Source: Arenibacter sp. ARW7G5Y1 (lineage in GTDB: Bacteria; Bacteroidota; Bacteroidia; Flavobacteriales; Flavobacteriaceae). Taken from it: a stretch of 64,000 nucleotides of DNA. Within the stretch, counting starts at the first letter, position 1; every line of letters begins with the position of its first letter. Of this stretch, positions 35,672 to 45,576 are shown one piece after another. Under the pieces are notes generated by a model. That model saw only the letters and a program-made list of their open reading frames with translations. It did no database searches and was not told the DNA's origin. Made by a program: the position numbers and the translations under genes. Location of the stretch: positions 133,233 through 197,232 of the forward strand of contig NZ_QJJZ01000001.1 of NCBI RefSeq assembly GCF_003201775.1. Reading direction: 5' to 3'.

Positions 35672-36805
35672 ATGAAGAAAAAAATTTCCAAACTTCTTGT
35701 CGGAACTATTACTGAAAAGGAGGTTGATCAACTTCGGGATTGGGTGAATGATCCCAACAATAAATCCATTCTGGAGGCCTACGTTCGCGATTATCACGAT
35801 TTAAACCTTATTTCACTCAAAAGTAATATTGACGAGGCTTATAACAAGGTGATCAAGGAAATCGAAACTAGGGAGAAGCCCACAAGAAAGCTTGGGGTCA
35901 TTTGGATGAAGTACGCTGCCGTAATCGCTATAATACTTGGTGTTGGATATTTATTCGAGTATAATTCTTTTTTCTTGACAAAGGAAGCTGTAGTTGTGCC
36001 CAAGAACGAATCTATAACCCTTGAAATAGGGAATGGCACTGTTCAATCTATAGATATTAATGCTACAGCAGAGGTAAAAACTGTGGATGGCAATGTTGTG
36101 GGAATCCAAAAGCAGGATCAAATTAGTTATACCAATTTGGACCACGCCAAAAATTTAGTGTACAACACAATCAATATTCCCAATGGGAAATCCTTTAAAT
36201 TATTACTTGCTGATGGAACTTTGGTGTTCCTAAATGCCGGTAGTTCCCTGAGGTATCCTGTAAATTTCTCCACTGATGGTGATAGGGAGGTCTTTTTAAC
36301 AGGAGAGGCCTATTTTAATGTTAAAAGCGATATGGAAAGACCGTTTATTGTTAATGTCGATGGGCTGGATGTAAAAGTATTGGGAACGGAATTTAATATC
36401 TCTGCCTATCATGAGGACCTGAATATTGAGGTAGTCCTTGTCCATGGACAGGTAAGCCTAAAGAAGGAGGAGAGACCCGATCACGGTGCTGTGGACCTCA
36501 CCCCGGGCCAAAAAGGGTCCTTCCATTTTGCTTCCGAGAATATAAGTGTTGAAGAGGTAAATACGTCCTTGTACACCTATTGGATGCAGGGCCATTTGGT
36601 CTTTAGGGAGCTCACTTTCGATAAAATATTAAAAAAACTGGAACGCCATTATAATGTGGAAATCATCAATTTGAACAAAGAATTGGGGAATGAGGTATTC
36701 AATGCAAGTTTTGAGAAGGTAGATATAGGAGAAGTTCTTGGATACTTTAATGAAACCCACAAGATTGAATATAGTATAGTAGATAATAAAGTAATTATAA
36801 AATAG
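35672..36805 (+). CDS. FecR family anti-sigma factor
   Basis: A 377-residue single-pass inner-membrane protein. The cytoplasmic N-terminal part (about 1-75, including ISKLLVGTITEKEVDQLRDW) should hold the ECF sigma factor. A hydrophobic helix follows (about 76-95, MKYAAVIAIILGVGYLFEY). The periplasmic part has the FecR domain (IPNGKSFKLLLADGTLVFLN, DREVFLTGEAYFNVKSD, RPFIVNVDGLDVKVLGTEF) and a C-terminal DUF4974-like domain (LVFRELTFDKILKKLERHYN). It reads the periplasmic STN domain of the SusC at 36973. It is divergent from the sigma factor and 167 bases upstream of susC. Confidence 0.94.
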   Translation: MKKKISKLLVGTITEKEVDQLRDWVNDPNNKSILEAYVRDYHDLNLISLKSNIDEAYNKVIKEIETREKPTRKLGVIWMKYAAVIAIILGVGYLFEYNSFFLTKEAVVVPKNESITLEIGNGTVQSIDINATAEVKTVDGNVVGIQKQDQISYTNLDHAKNLVYNTINIPNGKSFKLLLADGTLVFLNAGSSLRYPVNFSTDGDREVFLTGEAYFNVKSDMERPFIVNVDGLDVKVLGTEFNISAYHEDLNIEVVLVHGQVSLKKEERPDHGAVDLTPGQKGSFHFASENISVEEVNTSLYTYWMQGHLVFRELTFDKILKKLERHYNVEIINLNKELGNEVFNASFEKVDIGEVLGYFNETHKIEYSIVDNKVIIK

Positions 36806-36891
36806 TAACAATAGAGAATCAACCTAAAATCAAATATCAATGCCTATGAAGTAAAATTATAAATCCCGGCACTTTTATATAAAACAAAAAA

Positions 36892-36917
36892 CCGGAAAAT
36901 GTTAGAGCATTTCCCGG
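36892..36917 (+). promoter_or_regulatory. Hairpin between the fecR-type and susC-type genes
   Basis: CCGGAAAATG (36892-36901) pairs with CATTTCCCGG (36908-36917) with one mismatch and a 6-base loop. No T-run follows, so it looks more like an mRNA processing or attenuation hairpin than a full terminator. Function is not established. Confidence 0.35.
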
Positions 36918-36972
36918 CATTCATATGTGATCGTGCCATTATTAGCCAACCACTATAAAAACAATTAAAATT

Positions 36973-39900
36973 ATGAAAAAACTTTTTAACCGACTTAGGT
37001 TGGGATTGACTTTGTTGAAATTCGACTTAAGAATGAAACTCACCGCATTATTATTAATTACTACATTCTTGGGATTACACGCTAATGATAGCTATGCCCA
37101 AAAGACCAAAGTAAGTTTGGATGTAGAGAATACAGCTATCAAAGAGGTTATAGATAATATTGAGTTTAGTACGAAGTTCAAGTTTGTATATAAAACCAGA
37201 CATGTGGACCTTCAACGAAAAGTGTCTTTGAAAATTACCAAAGGCCATATAGATCGAGTGCTAAAATTAATGTTTGGGAATACAAACACTTCTTACAAAC
37301 TTCGGGGGACACAAATTATATTGTGGCAAGATTCCACGAAAAGTGTTCCCGAGGAACAACCGAAAGCAAATACTATTGTTCCATTACAAGAACAACTTAC
37401 AGGACAGATTTCAGATTTGGATGGGAATGTTCTGCCTGGAGCCACCGTTATTATAGAAGGAACATCTGCAGGGGTTATAGCGGATTTTGACGGAAGATAT
37501 TCCATTGCCGTAAAGCCAGATCAAATGCTCGCTTTCTCCTATATTGGAATGGAAACGCAATTGATTAAATATGTAGGGCAAAAAACATTGGATGTTTTTT
37601 TGGAATCTAAGTTGGATGAATTGGAAGAGGTAACCGTAGTGGCTTTTGGCAAGCAAAAGAAAGAAAGTGTTATTGCTTCGGTTTCCACAATAAATCCAAG
37701 CGAATTAAAAATACCGAGTAGCAATTTAACTACCGCCTTGGCGGGTCGTATGGCCGGTATAATCTCTTACCAGAGAAGTGGGGAGCCCGGTCGTGACAAT
37801 GCCGAATTTTTTATCCGGGGGGTTACTACATTTGGATATAAAAAGTCGCCCCTAATACTAATCGATGGGATTGAACTGACCGCCACGGATTTGGCGCGAT
37901 TGCAACCAGATGATATTGCCAGTTTTTCCATTATGAAGGATGCCACGGCCACGGCCCTATATGGAGCAAGGGGTGCCAATGGTGTTATTTTGGTAAATAC
38001 CAAAGAAGGAAAAGAAGGCCCTGCCAAGTTGAATTTTAGGTATGAGAGGACCTTGTCCACCCCCACAAGGGCCTTGGAATTGGCAGACCCGGTTACTTAT
38101 ATGAAACTGCACAACGAAGCCATTAGGACAAGGGATCCATTGGGGGGGCGTGCCTATTCCTTGGAAAAAATAAGACAAACGGAGCAGCTAAACAGAAATG
38201 AAATGGTATATCCTGCCGTAGATTGGTTCGATGAAATGTTCGAGGAAAGTACGTTTAATGATCGCTTTAATTTTAACGTTAGTGGTGGAGGTAAGATAGC
38301 TCGTTACTATCTGGCCGCAACATTAAATACGGACAATGGAATTCTTAAGGTCGATAAGCGAAACAACTTTAATAATAATGTCAATGTTAAAAATGTTTCA
38401 CTACGCTCCAATGTAAATATAGATATTACCAAGACCACGGAGGTAGGGGTTCGGTTCAGTGCAAATTTTGATGATTATAACGGTCCGATCGATGGGGGCG
38501 AAACCTTATTTAGAAAGGCTTTGCAAACCAATCCGGTACTTTATCCAAAGTACTACGAACCGGATGCGCAATATGCCAATACACAACATATTCTTTTTGG
38601 TAATGACGGACAAAATGGTGATTACCTGAATGCCTATGCCGATATGGTTAGGGGCTACAAAGAAGAGAATAGAAGTAAAATACTGGCTTCAGTGGAAATC
38701 AAACAGGATTTGGAATTTATAACCGAGGGCCTGTCCGCCCGCGCTATGGGGAATACTACCCGCGAATCCTTCTTCAATGTTAGTCGTGGCTATAGGCCTT
38801 TTTATTACAGTCTAGCGAGTTATGATGCACAAATAGACGAATATTCATTATTTGCCTTGAACCCAAATGACGGATCGGAATTCTTGGAATACGATGAAGG
38901 TAATAAGGACGTAGCTACTGCCTTCTATGCGGAAGCAGCCATAAACTATAACCGGACCTTTAATCAGAAACACACCACAACAGCAATGTTGGTAGGGATT
39001 ATGAGGGAACAAAAAATTGCCAACGCAGGAAATCTACAAAAATCTTTGCCCTATAGAAATATGGGTGTTTCCGGAAGGCTTACCTATGCTTATGATAGTC
39101 GGTTGTTTACGGAATTTAATTTCGGATATAATGGTTCCGAACGTTTTGCAAAGCAAGAACGATATGGGTTTTTCCCATCAATGGGTCTAGGATGGGTCGT
39201 CTCCAATGAAAAGGCATGGAAATCTGTCAAAGAGGTGGTCAATAAACTAAAACTAAAGGCTACCTATGGCCTAGTGGGGAACGATGCCATAGGAAATGAA
39301 AATGACAGGTTCTTCTATATCTCACAAGTGAATATGAACGATGGAGGTAGGGGCGTAAGTTTTGGTCAGGACTATTTTTACCAACGAAATGGGATAAGCA
39401 TAAATAGATATAGCAATAACCAGATTTCTTGGGAAACAGCCAAAATGACAAATATTGGATTTGAATTGGGATTGTTCAACAAGTTGGATTTTCAATGGGA
39501 TTATTTTAGGGAAAAGAGGACCAATGTACTTATGGACCGTTCCCAAGTGCCATCCTCTATGGGTCTCCAAGCACCCTTAAGGGCCAACATTGGGGAAGCC
39601 TCTTCGGATGGTTTTGAAGGAACCCTGGATTATCAGGAAAGCTTTGCAAATGGGCTTTGGCTTTCCGCAAGGGGCAATTTCACCTATGCTACCAGTAAGT
39701 TCGATGTTTATGAAGAACTTGATTATGTTGGGGCCGGCCTTCCTTGGAAATCGAGGATAGGAAACTCCCTAAATCAACCATATGGGTATATAGCGGAAAG
39801 ATTATTCGTAGATGAGGCGGATATAGTAAATTCTCCTTTTCAAACTTTTGGCGAATATATGCCAGGCGACATTAAATATAAGGATATTAATGAAGATGGG

Positions 39901-40473
39901 GTGATAGATAGCAATGATGAGGTGCCAATTGGATTTCCCGATTCACCTGAAATTATTTATGGTTTTGGAGCATCTGTAGGATATAAGAATGTGGATTTTT
40001 CTTTCTTCTTTCAGGGTTCTGCGCGTTCTTCCTTCTTTATAGACGGTTACAAAACAGCACCTTTTATAGATATAAACGATTCCAATAACCAAGATTCCAA
40101 TTGGAACTCCAAAAATGGAAACAATGCCTTGTTGCAGGTTTGGGCAGACGACCATTGGTCGGAAGACGATAGGGATATTTATGCAGCATGGCCAAGATTG
40201 TCAGATCAGGTGGTGGACAACAATAATAGAAGAAGTACCTGGTTTCTTAAAAATGGCGATTTTTTAAGGTTGAAGTCGGTAGAACTGGGTTATACCTTTA
40301 ATAAGGACACCTTTATTTCGAAAGCTAAAATTGCATCCATGAGGATATATTTAAGTGGGACCAACTTGTTGACCTTTAGCCATTTTAAACTTTGGGATGT
40401 GGAAATGGGCGGAAATGGATTGGGATATCCCATTCAAAAAGTATTTAACCTAGGGGTCAATTTAAATTTCTAA
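36973..40473 (+). CDS. SusC/RagA TonB-linked outer membrane protein with STN domain
   Basis: A 1166-residue transporter. The order is signal peptide (about 1-43, ending DSYAQ), STN (secretin/TonB short N-terminal) domain (about 50-125, with IDNIEFSTKFKFVYKTRHVD and VLKLMFGNTNTSYKL), CarboxypepD_reg-like domain (LTGQISDLDGNVLPGATVI), hinge VTVVAFGKQKKESVI, plug (FIRGVTTFGYKKSPLILIDG, IASFSIMKDATATALYGARG) and barrel ending NLGVNLNF. The STN domain marks it as the signal-transducing type that contacts FecR, unlike the other two SusC proteins in this window. It pairs with the SusD at 40589. Confidence 0.95.
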   Translation: MKKLFNRLRLGLTLLKFDLRMKLTALLLITTFLGLHANDSYAQKTKVSLDVENTAIKEVIDNIEFSTKFKFVYKTRHVDLQRKVSLKITKGHIDRVLKLMFGNTNTSYKLRGTQIILWQDSTKSVPEEQPKANTIVPLQEQLTGQISDLDGNVLPGATVIIEGTSAGVIADFDGRYSIAVKPDQMLAFSYIGMETQLIKYVGQKTLDVFLESKLDELEEVTVVAFGKQKKESVIASVSTINPSELKIPSSNLTTALAGRMAGIISYQRSGEPGRDNAEFFIRGVTTFGYKKSPLILIDGIELTATDLARLQPDDIASFSIMKDATATALYGARGANGVILVNTKEGKEGPAKLNFRYERTLSTPTRALELADPVTYMKLHNEAIRTRDPLGGRAYSLEKIRQTEQLNRNEMVYPAVDWFDEMFEESTFNDRFNFNVSGGGKIARYYLAATLNTDNGILKVDKRNNFNNNVNVKNVSLRSNVNIDITKTTEVGVRFSANFDDYNGPIDGGETLFRKALQTNPVLYPKYYEPDAQYANTQHILFGNDGQNGDYLNAYADMVRGYKEENRSKILASVEIKQDLEFITEGLSARAMGNTTRESFFNVSRGYRPFYYSLASYDAQIDEYSLFALNPNDGSEFLEYDEGNKDVATAFYAEAAINYNRTFNQKHTTTAMLVGIMREQKIANAGNLQKSLPYRNMGVSGRLTYAYDSRLFTEFNFGYNGSERFAKQERYGFFPSMGLGWVVSNEKAWKSVKEVVNKLKLKATYGLVGNDAIGNENDRFFYISQVNMNDGGRGVSFGQDYFYQRNGISINRYSNNQISWETAKMTNIGFELGLFNKLDFQWDYFREKRTNVLMDRSQVPSSMGLQAPLRANIGEASSDGFEGTLDYQESFANGLWLSARGNFTYATSKFDVYEELDYVGAGLPWKSRIGNSLNQPYGYIAERLFVDEADIVNSPFQTFGEYMPGDIKYKDINEDGVIDSNDEVPIGFPDSPEIIYGFGASVGYKNVDFSFFFQGSARSSFFIDGYKTAPFIDINDSNNQDSNWNSKNGNNALLQVWADDHWSEDDRDIYAAWPRLSDQVVDNNNRRSTWFLKNGDFLRLKSVELGYTFNKDTFISKAKIASMRIYLSGTNLLTFSHFKLWDVEMGGNGLGYPIQKVFNLGVNLNF

Positions 40474-40588
40474 ACAAATATTATGACATCTGCCGCAACT
40501 GTTTGGAGATTATCACCAATGGATTTGGCAAACTTCGCCTGTGTCAACACAGGAAGATATGACCATAAAAACAAATAAAAAGAAACAA

Positions 40589-42517
40589 ATGAAAAAATAT
40601 ATAGTATTGATATGGGTTTTCCTATCATTAAGCTGTGACGATTATTTAGATATAGTCCCAGACAATTTGGCTACCATAGAGATAGCCTTCAATAATAGAA
40701 TTTCAGCAGAACAGTTTTTGTTCACTTGCTATAGTTATGTTCCCAATCATGCAGATACCCAACAAAATTTTGCTTTGTTGGCAGGGGATGAAGTGTGGTA
40801 TTACGGAGAACAGGATTTTTATGTTAACAATGTTACCAGTGCACGTTTGGCAAAAGGGCTGCAAAACGGAACGGAGCCTTACCTCAATTATTGGGAAGGA
40901 GGAAGAGGTGGGTACAACATGTTTGTGGCCATTCGCGATTGCAATATATTTTTGGAGAACTTGAAGGACGTCCCTGGTTTAAATGTGGCGGAAAAAAACA
41001 GGTGGATAGCAGAAGCCAAAACCTTAAAGGCATTTTTCCATTTCTGGCTAATGCGAATGTATGGGCCTATTCCCATTGTTGATGAAAATATACCGGTAGA
41101 TGCCACAACGGAAGAAACCCAGGTAAAACGTAATTCGGTAGACGAAGTAACCGCCTATATTGTGGGACTTTTGGATGAGGTCATTGAAAGTGGGGACCTG
41201 CTTGAAAAAATCACACAAATACATACCGAAAACGGCAGACTTACCAATCCAGCTGCAAGGGCTATTAAGGCCAAGGTATTAATGCTGGCGGCAAGTCCGT
41301 TGTTCAATGGCAATTCTGACTTTAGCGGTTTTGTGGATGAAAATGGAAATAATTTGGTCAACCCGGTTTATGATGAACAAAAATGGGTAGCGGCAAAAGA
41401 AGCCTGTTTAGAGGCCATTGAATCGGCAGAAGCCGCAGGACATGCATTATATGAATTTACCGATTTGCTGCCTATTGGGCAGATCAGTCCGGAATTAAGG
41501 GAAGAGCTAACCTTAAGGACCACTATAACCGATAGATTTAATTCAGAATTGATTTGGGGAGTGGATAAACATTCAATTGGTTCCTTACAAAGGTGGTGCC
41601 AACCGCGTTGGACCGGGGATCATAATGCAAAATTTGGGGACACCAAAAAATCCCATGCTCCTACACTAAATATGGTTGAGGATTTTTATACGGTAAACGG
41701 TGTGCCCATAGAAGAGGACAATGATTGGGATTTTGCCGATAGGTACAACACTATTACTATTCAGGATCAACTGGTGGAAGACCATAAATATACCTTACAG
41801 GACAATTATACTACAGCAAAATTGCATACCTACAGGGAACCTAGGTTTTATGCTTATGTGGGCTTTGATGGGGGTAAATGGTTTTCAATGGAGACGGAGG
41901 ATCCTGAAGATTTACCGCACCTGAACGCCAAGTTAGGGCAGTTTTCTGGGAAAAATGGTTTTGAAATCTATTCCATTACCGGGTATTTTACAAAGAAACT
42001 AGTTGGTTATGAGACTATTGTAACCAAAAATGTAACCACTTTTGTAGATTATACATTTCCCATAATCCGTTTAGCCGATTTATATCTAATGTATGCAGAA
42101 GCAGCCAATGAAGTTAAGCCAGCTCCGGATGGGGAGGTATATGAATATATACAAAGGGTAAGGACCAAGGCGGGCTTGGACAAAGGTTCAGATCTTGTGA
42201 CTACGTGGGCACAACACTCCAATAAACCCAATAAGCCAACAACAAAGGACGGTATGCGGGAAATCATTCAACAAGAAAGAAGAATAGAACTAGCATTTGA
42301 AGGTCAACGCTATTGGGATTTACGTCGATGGAAACTTGCAGAAGATTATTTTGCCAAGCCAATTAGGGGATGGAATATTAATTCTGCGAGTATTGATGGA
42401 TTTTATCAAGTAAAGAACATCTTTTTCAGAGATTTCTTAACAAAGGACTATTTATGGCCAATTAGCCAAAGCGAATTACTTAGAAATCCAAACTTGGTTC
42501 AAAGTCCAGGCTGGTAA
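40589..42517 (+). CDS. RagB/SusD family nutrient uptake outer membrane lipoprotein
   Basis: A 642-residue surface lipoprotein of the canonical SusD group. MKKYIVLIWVFLSLSC gives a lipidated Cys near residue 16, followed by DDYLDIVPDN, the usual SusD opening. The TPR helices are visible (FHFWLMRMYGPIPIVDENIP, ARAIKAKVLMLAASPLFNG), and the C-terminal domain has RLADLYLMYAEAANEV, EIIQQERRIELAFEGQRYWD and a closing aromatic-rich end. ATG at 40589 is chosen over upstream codons because it puts the lipobox at the N-terminus. It follows the STN-SusC by 115 bases and is the glycan-capturing lid of that importer. Confidence 0.94.
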   Translation: MKKYIVLIWVFLSLSCDDYLDIVPDNLATIEIAFNNRISAEQFLFTCYSYVPNHADTQQNFALLAGDEVWYYGEQDFYVNNVTSARLAKGLQNGTEPYLNYWEGGRGGYNMFVAIRDCNIFLENLKDVPGLNVAEKNRWIAEAKTLKAFFHFWLMRMYGPIPIVDENIPVDATTEETQVKRNSVDEVTAYIVGLLDEVIESGDLLEKITQIHTENGRLTNPAARAIKAKVLMLAASPLFNGNSDFSGFVDENGNNLVNPVYDEQKWVAAKEACLEAIESAEAAGHALYEFTDLLPIGQISPELREELTLRTTITDRFNSELIWGVDKHSIGSLQRWCQPRWTGDHNAKFGDTKKSHAPTLNMVEDFYTVNGVPIEEDNDWDFADRYNTITIQDQLVEDHKYTLQDNYTTAKLHTYREPRFYAYVGFDGGKWFSMETEDPEDLPHLNAKLGQFSGKNGFEIYSITGYFTKKLVGYETIVTKNVTTFVDYTFPIIRLADLYLMYAEAANEVKPAPDGEVYEYIQRVRTKAGLDKGSDLVTTWAQHSNKPNKPTTKDGMREIIQQERRIELAFEGQRYWDLRRWKLAEDYFAKPIRGWNINSASIDGFYQVKNIFFRDFLTKDYLWPISQSELLRNPNLVQSPGW

Positions 42518-42554
42518 AAAAATAATTATAAAGGTTAAAAATAATTTAAAGGAC

Positions 42555-43760
42555 ATGAAAAAGTATATAGATTTAATGATTTGCTTTATAGGGGTTGTAC
42601 TATTTTTTGGGTGTCAGGAAGAAGATAAACAACACCCTTACGGAACAGACACCAAAGCGCCGGATAAGGTTGTAATAGATAATGTTATAAACCACCCAGG
42701 TGGGGCGGTTGTTTATTTTACTGCGCCAAGCGATGAGGATGTGTTGTATGTACGGGCCAATTTTAAGGACGATAGGGGCAATAAAAGGGAAGTAAAGGTT
42801 TCAGCTGTAATGGATTCCTTGGTAATCCAGGGCTTCGGAAAGGTTGGAAATTATGATGTAGATGTTTTTGCCGTAGACAGGAGTGAAAATTTATCCGAAG
42901 TTGTCAATATTAGTATTGCTCCTTTAGACCCACCTGTCCAGTCTATTTTGCCCTCCCTTGTTGGAGAAGTGGATTACGGCGGTGTAAAGGTGAGCTATGA
43001 AAACCCTACCAGGGCTGAGGTTTCCTTGAATGTCGTAAAATTCAATGAACAATTGGGCGATTATGAATACAGGGAATCCTTTTTTACCAGTCAACCCGAA
43101 GGACAATATAGCTTTAGGGGGTACGAAAGTGTAAAATCGAAATTTGGGGTTTATGTTGAGGATAAGTGGGGAAACATATCGGATACCGTTTATTTTGAAG
43201 TAACCCCCATTCCCGATGAATTCTTGGACAAGGAAAAGTTTTCAATATTTAAAATCCAGGGCGATAAAAGTTTTAGTGAGTATGGCTTTAATGCAAGCCA
43301 AATGTGGGACAAGCGTTGGAGCGATCAATGGAATTGCGGGCATACCAACTTTGAACCCTTGCCCCATTACCTTACCATCGATCTTGGGACTACGGTTAAA
43401 TTAAGTAGGTTTAAACTATACCAACGAGGCGGTAGTGAACTTTATAAGCATGGTAACCCCAAGCATTTTAAAATCTACGGGACTAAGGATATCAATAATT
43501 TGCCTCCATATGATGCAGCCGATCCAACCGCAGGTTGGACATTGCTTAAAGAATGTTTTTCCTTTAAACCATCCGGTCTGCCCATTGGGCAAGTTACCTC
43601 CGAAGATATAGAATTTCAGAACAAAGGGGAGGATTTCGAATTTGACGTGGAAAATTTAGTGGAGGTGCGCTATATACGAATAGAGAATATTGCTACTTGG
43701 GGCGATCAAATAGTATCAGTAATTGGTGAACTCTCTTTTTGGGGAGAAATTACTGAATAA
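42555..43760 (+). CDS. DUF4959/DUF5126/DUF5000 surface lipoprotein
   Basis: A 401-residue lipoprotein (signal about residues 1-20, VLFFGC lipobox). The first half has two fibronectin-like modules: DKVVIDNVINHPGGAVVYFT (DUF4959-like) and SLVGEVDYGGVKVSYENPT (DUF5126-like). The C-terminal half is a DUF5000/F5-8C-like domain with MWDKRWSDQWNCGHTNFE, HYLTIDLGTTVKLSRFKLY and NPKHFKIYGTKD. These lipoproteins accompany SusC/SusD pairs and are believed to bind glycan at the surface. It sits 37 bases after the SusD gene and 27 bases before the next lipoprotein gene, so it is part of the same operon. Confidence 0.9.
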   Translation: MKKYIDLMICFIGVVLFFGCQEEDKQHPYGTDTKAPDKVVIDNVINHPGGAVVYFTAPSDEDVLYVRANFKDDRGNKREVKVSAVMDSLVIQGFGKVGNYDVDVFAVDRSENLSEVVNISIAPLDPPVQSILPSLVGEVDYGGVKVSYENPTRAEVSLNVVKFNEQLGDYEYRESFFTSQPEGQYSFRGYESVKSKFGVYVEDKWGNISDTVYFEVTPIPDEFLDKEKFSIFKIQGDKSFSEYGFNASQMWDKRWSDQWNCGHTNFEPLPHYLTIDLGTTVKLSRFKLYQRGGSELYKHGNPKHFKIYGTKDINNLPPYDAADPTAGWTLLKECFSFKPSGLPIGQVTSEDIEFQNKGEDFEFDVENLVEVRYIRIENIATWGDQIVSVIGELSFWGEITE

Positions 43761-43787
43761 TACATATAATTTTAAAAGATAAACGTT

Positions 43788-45500
43788 ATGCGGACAAAAT
43801 TAATAAAATTAGGGTCTTTAGTGTTTTTACTGGGACTTACGTTAATGGCATGTGGAGGGGATATGGAGTCTATTCACGAGGAATATCTTCAGGGCGAAAA
43901 AATATATGCTGGTAAATTGGATTCTTTACGTACGGAAATAGGCTATAAGCGTATTAAAATAATTGGTGACACTAGATTTTTGGGAAATTCCAAAGAGGTT
44001 ACCGTACAATGGGAAGATCAATCCAGGGTATTTAAAATTGAAGGGGATCTTAAAGAGGAGTTTGAAATAATTGTGGATGGTCTTGCCGAACATAGTTATG
44101 AGTTTAAAGTCTTTACCAAGGATCCCTTGGGAAATAAATCTGTTGACCAAATCATAAAGGGGTCCACGGTAGGTGATTTATTTAGGTCCAGCCAAATACC
44201 CAGAAGGTTGACCGGGTTTGATGTTGCCGAGGAAACCTATGCCAATTGGGCGAGCAAGGCAGAATCCGAATTCGTTATTTTCACCCAAATAGCCTATGAT
44301 AATAATGCTGGTGGAATAACTAAGGATACTGTTTATCCAGACGATTCTTCAATATTATTAACAGATTGGAAGCCTTTGGGAAAATTTGAAATAATTTCCG
44401 CGGTCTCTTCCGGGCTTATGGGATTTGATACCATTTATTTGGACAAAATAGAAAAGACCTTGCCCGAACCTCCATATGACCAATTGGAAAGTAGTTATTT
44501 TTCCATGGTAGGAATGCCCAGCGATAATCCGGGGACCTCCTATGGAGGAAACCCTAAACAATACTTGTTCGATGGGGATGGTAGCTGGAGTGGAAGTGAT
44601 TCCCACGGCTATCATTCAGGGGAAAATGCAATACCCCATCATTTTACGGTAGACTTAGGGGTAACTACTAGGGTGCGAAAGGCTAGGTTAGATCTTAGGG
44701 ACCCCAATAATTATGCAGGAAACAACCCTACGCATGTTGAAATTTGGGGGATAGACGATATTACTGGAGCGGAAACCGCCTCTAGTGATGCCGCAGAATT
44801 TGAGGCCAAAGGATGGCAATTGCTACATAGTACTCCTGTAGATGGCCAGAACCAACAAAGTGTAGAGTTCAACATTCCTTTCGGGCCAATGGTGCGCTAT
44901 ATAAGATATAGGGTTACCAGTACGGTCGGAGGCAGTGGGGCTCAATTGACCGAACTAACTTTTTGGGGACAGGATACACAGGCCCTGGAGTTGGATAAAA
45001 GTTCCATAATTATGGTCGGGATGCCCAGCGATAATCCAGGAACATCCTATGGCGGCAATCCCGTTCAATACTTATTTGATGGGGATGAGAGCTGGAGCGG
45101 TAGCGATTCTCAAGGATATCATTCCGGTGAAAATTCGATACCACATCATTTTACCTTGGATCTTGGGGTAACCGCAGAGATTAGAAAATGTAGGTTAGGA
45201 TTACGTGACCCCAACAATTATGCAGGTAACAATCCTACCATGGTAGAGCTTTGGGGCATTAACGATATCTCAGGTGCGGAAACGGCTTCTAGCGATGCTG
45301 CGGAATTTGAGGCCAAAGGATGGCAATTGATGTATAGGGGAGCAATTGATGGAGAGAACAATCAAATTGTTGAATTTGATGTGGCATCAGGACCCTCTTT
45401 TCGCTATGTGAGATATAGGGTTACAGGTACTGTGGCCGGTTCTGGAGCACAATTAACGGAAATGACCTTTTTCGGGGTAGGAATAAAGCCTTTGCCTTAG
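43788..45500 (+). CDS. DUF4998 lipoprotein with two tandem discoidin-like domains
   Basis: A 570-residue lipoprotein (signal MRTKLIKLGSLVFLLGLTLM, lipobox Cys near residue 22). Residues about 25-235 are DUF4998-like (HEEYLQGEKIYAGKLDSLRT). Residues about 240-570 are two near-identical F5/8-type-C-like domains, 169 residues apart, each with MVGMPSDNPGTSYGGNP, FDGD-SWSGSDS, HSGEN-IPHHFT-DLGV and AETASSDAAEFEAKGWQL. The duplication is recent enough to be obvious at the DNA level. It should increase avidity for a surface glycan. Last gene of the FecR-controlled locus; a strong terminator follows. Confidence 0.9.
   Translation: MRTKLIKLGSLVFLLGLTLMACGGDMESIHEEYLQGEKIYAGKLDSLRTEIGYKRIKIIGDTRFLGNSKEVTVQWEDQSRVFKIEGDLKEEFEIIVDGLAEHSYEFKVFTKDPLGNKSVDQIIKGSTVGDLFRSSQIPRRLTGFDVAEETYANWASKAESEFVIFTQIAYDNNAGGITKDTVYPDDSSILLTDWKPLGKFEIISAVSSGLMGFDTIYLDKIEKTLPEPPYDQLESSYFSMVGMPSDNPGTSYGGNPKQYLFDGDGSWSGSDSHGYHSGENAIPHHFTVDLGVTTRVRKARLDLRDPNNYAGNNPTHVEIWGIDDITGAETASSDAAEFEAKGWQLLHSTPVDGQNQQSVEFNIPFGPMVRYIRYRVTSTVGGSGAQLTELTFWGQDTQALELDKSSIIMVGMPSDNPGTSYGGNPVQYLFDGDESWSGSDSQGYHSGENSIPHHFTLDLGVTAEIRKCRLGLRDPNNYAGNNPTMVELWGINDISGAETASSDAAEFEAKGWQLMYRGAIDGENNQIVEFDVASGPSFRYVRYRVTGTVAGSGAQLTEMTFFGVGIKPLP
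44505..45480 (+). repeat. Tandem 507-base intragenic duplication
   Basis: The unit beginning ATGGTAGGAATGCCCAGCGA at 44505 recurs at 45012 with an offset of exactly 507 bases (169 codons). Stretches such as CTAGTGATGCCGCAGAATTT and their counterpart about 507 bases on differ mostly at third codon positions, suggesting duplication followed by selection on the protein. Confidence 0.85.
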
Positions 45501-45539
45501 ATTTTTAAGAGATTGATGTTAAGTTAGTTAGTAGTGTTA

Positions 45540-45576
45540 GAGGTAAGGGGTATTAAACTCCTTACCTCTTTTTTTT
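45540..45576 (+). terminator. Rho-independent terminator after the sigma/FecR-controlled SusC locus
   Basis: Stem GAGGTAAGG (45540-45548) with CCTTACCTC (45560-45568), loop of 11 bases, then a run of eight T. It lies 40 bases after the last lipoprotein gene and ends the locus 36973-45500. Confidence 0.9.
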
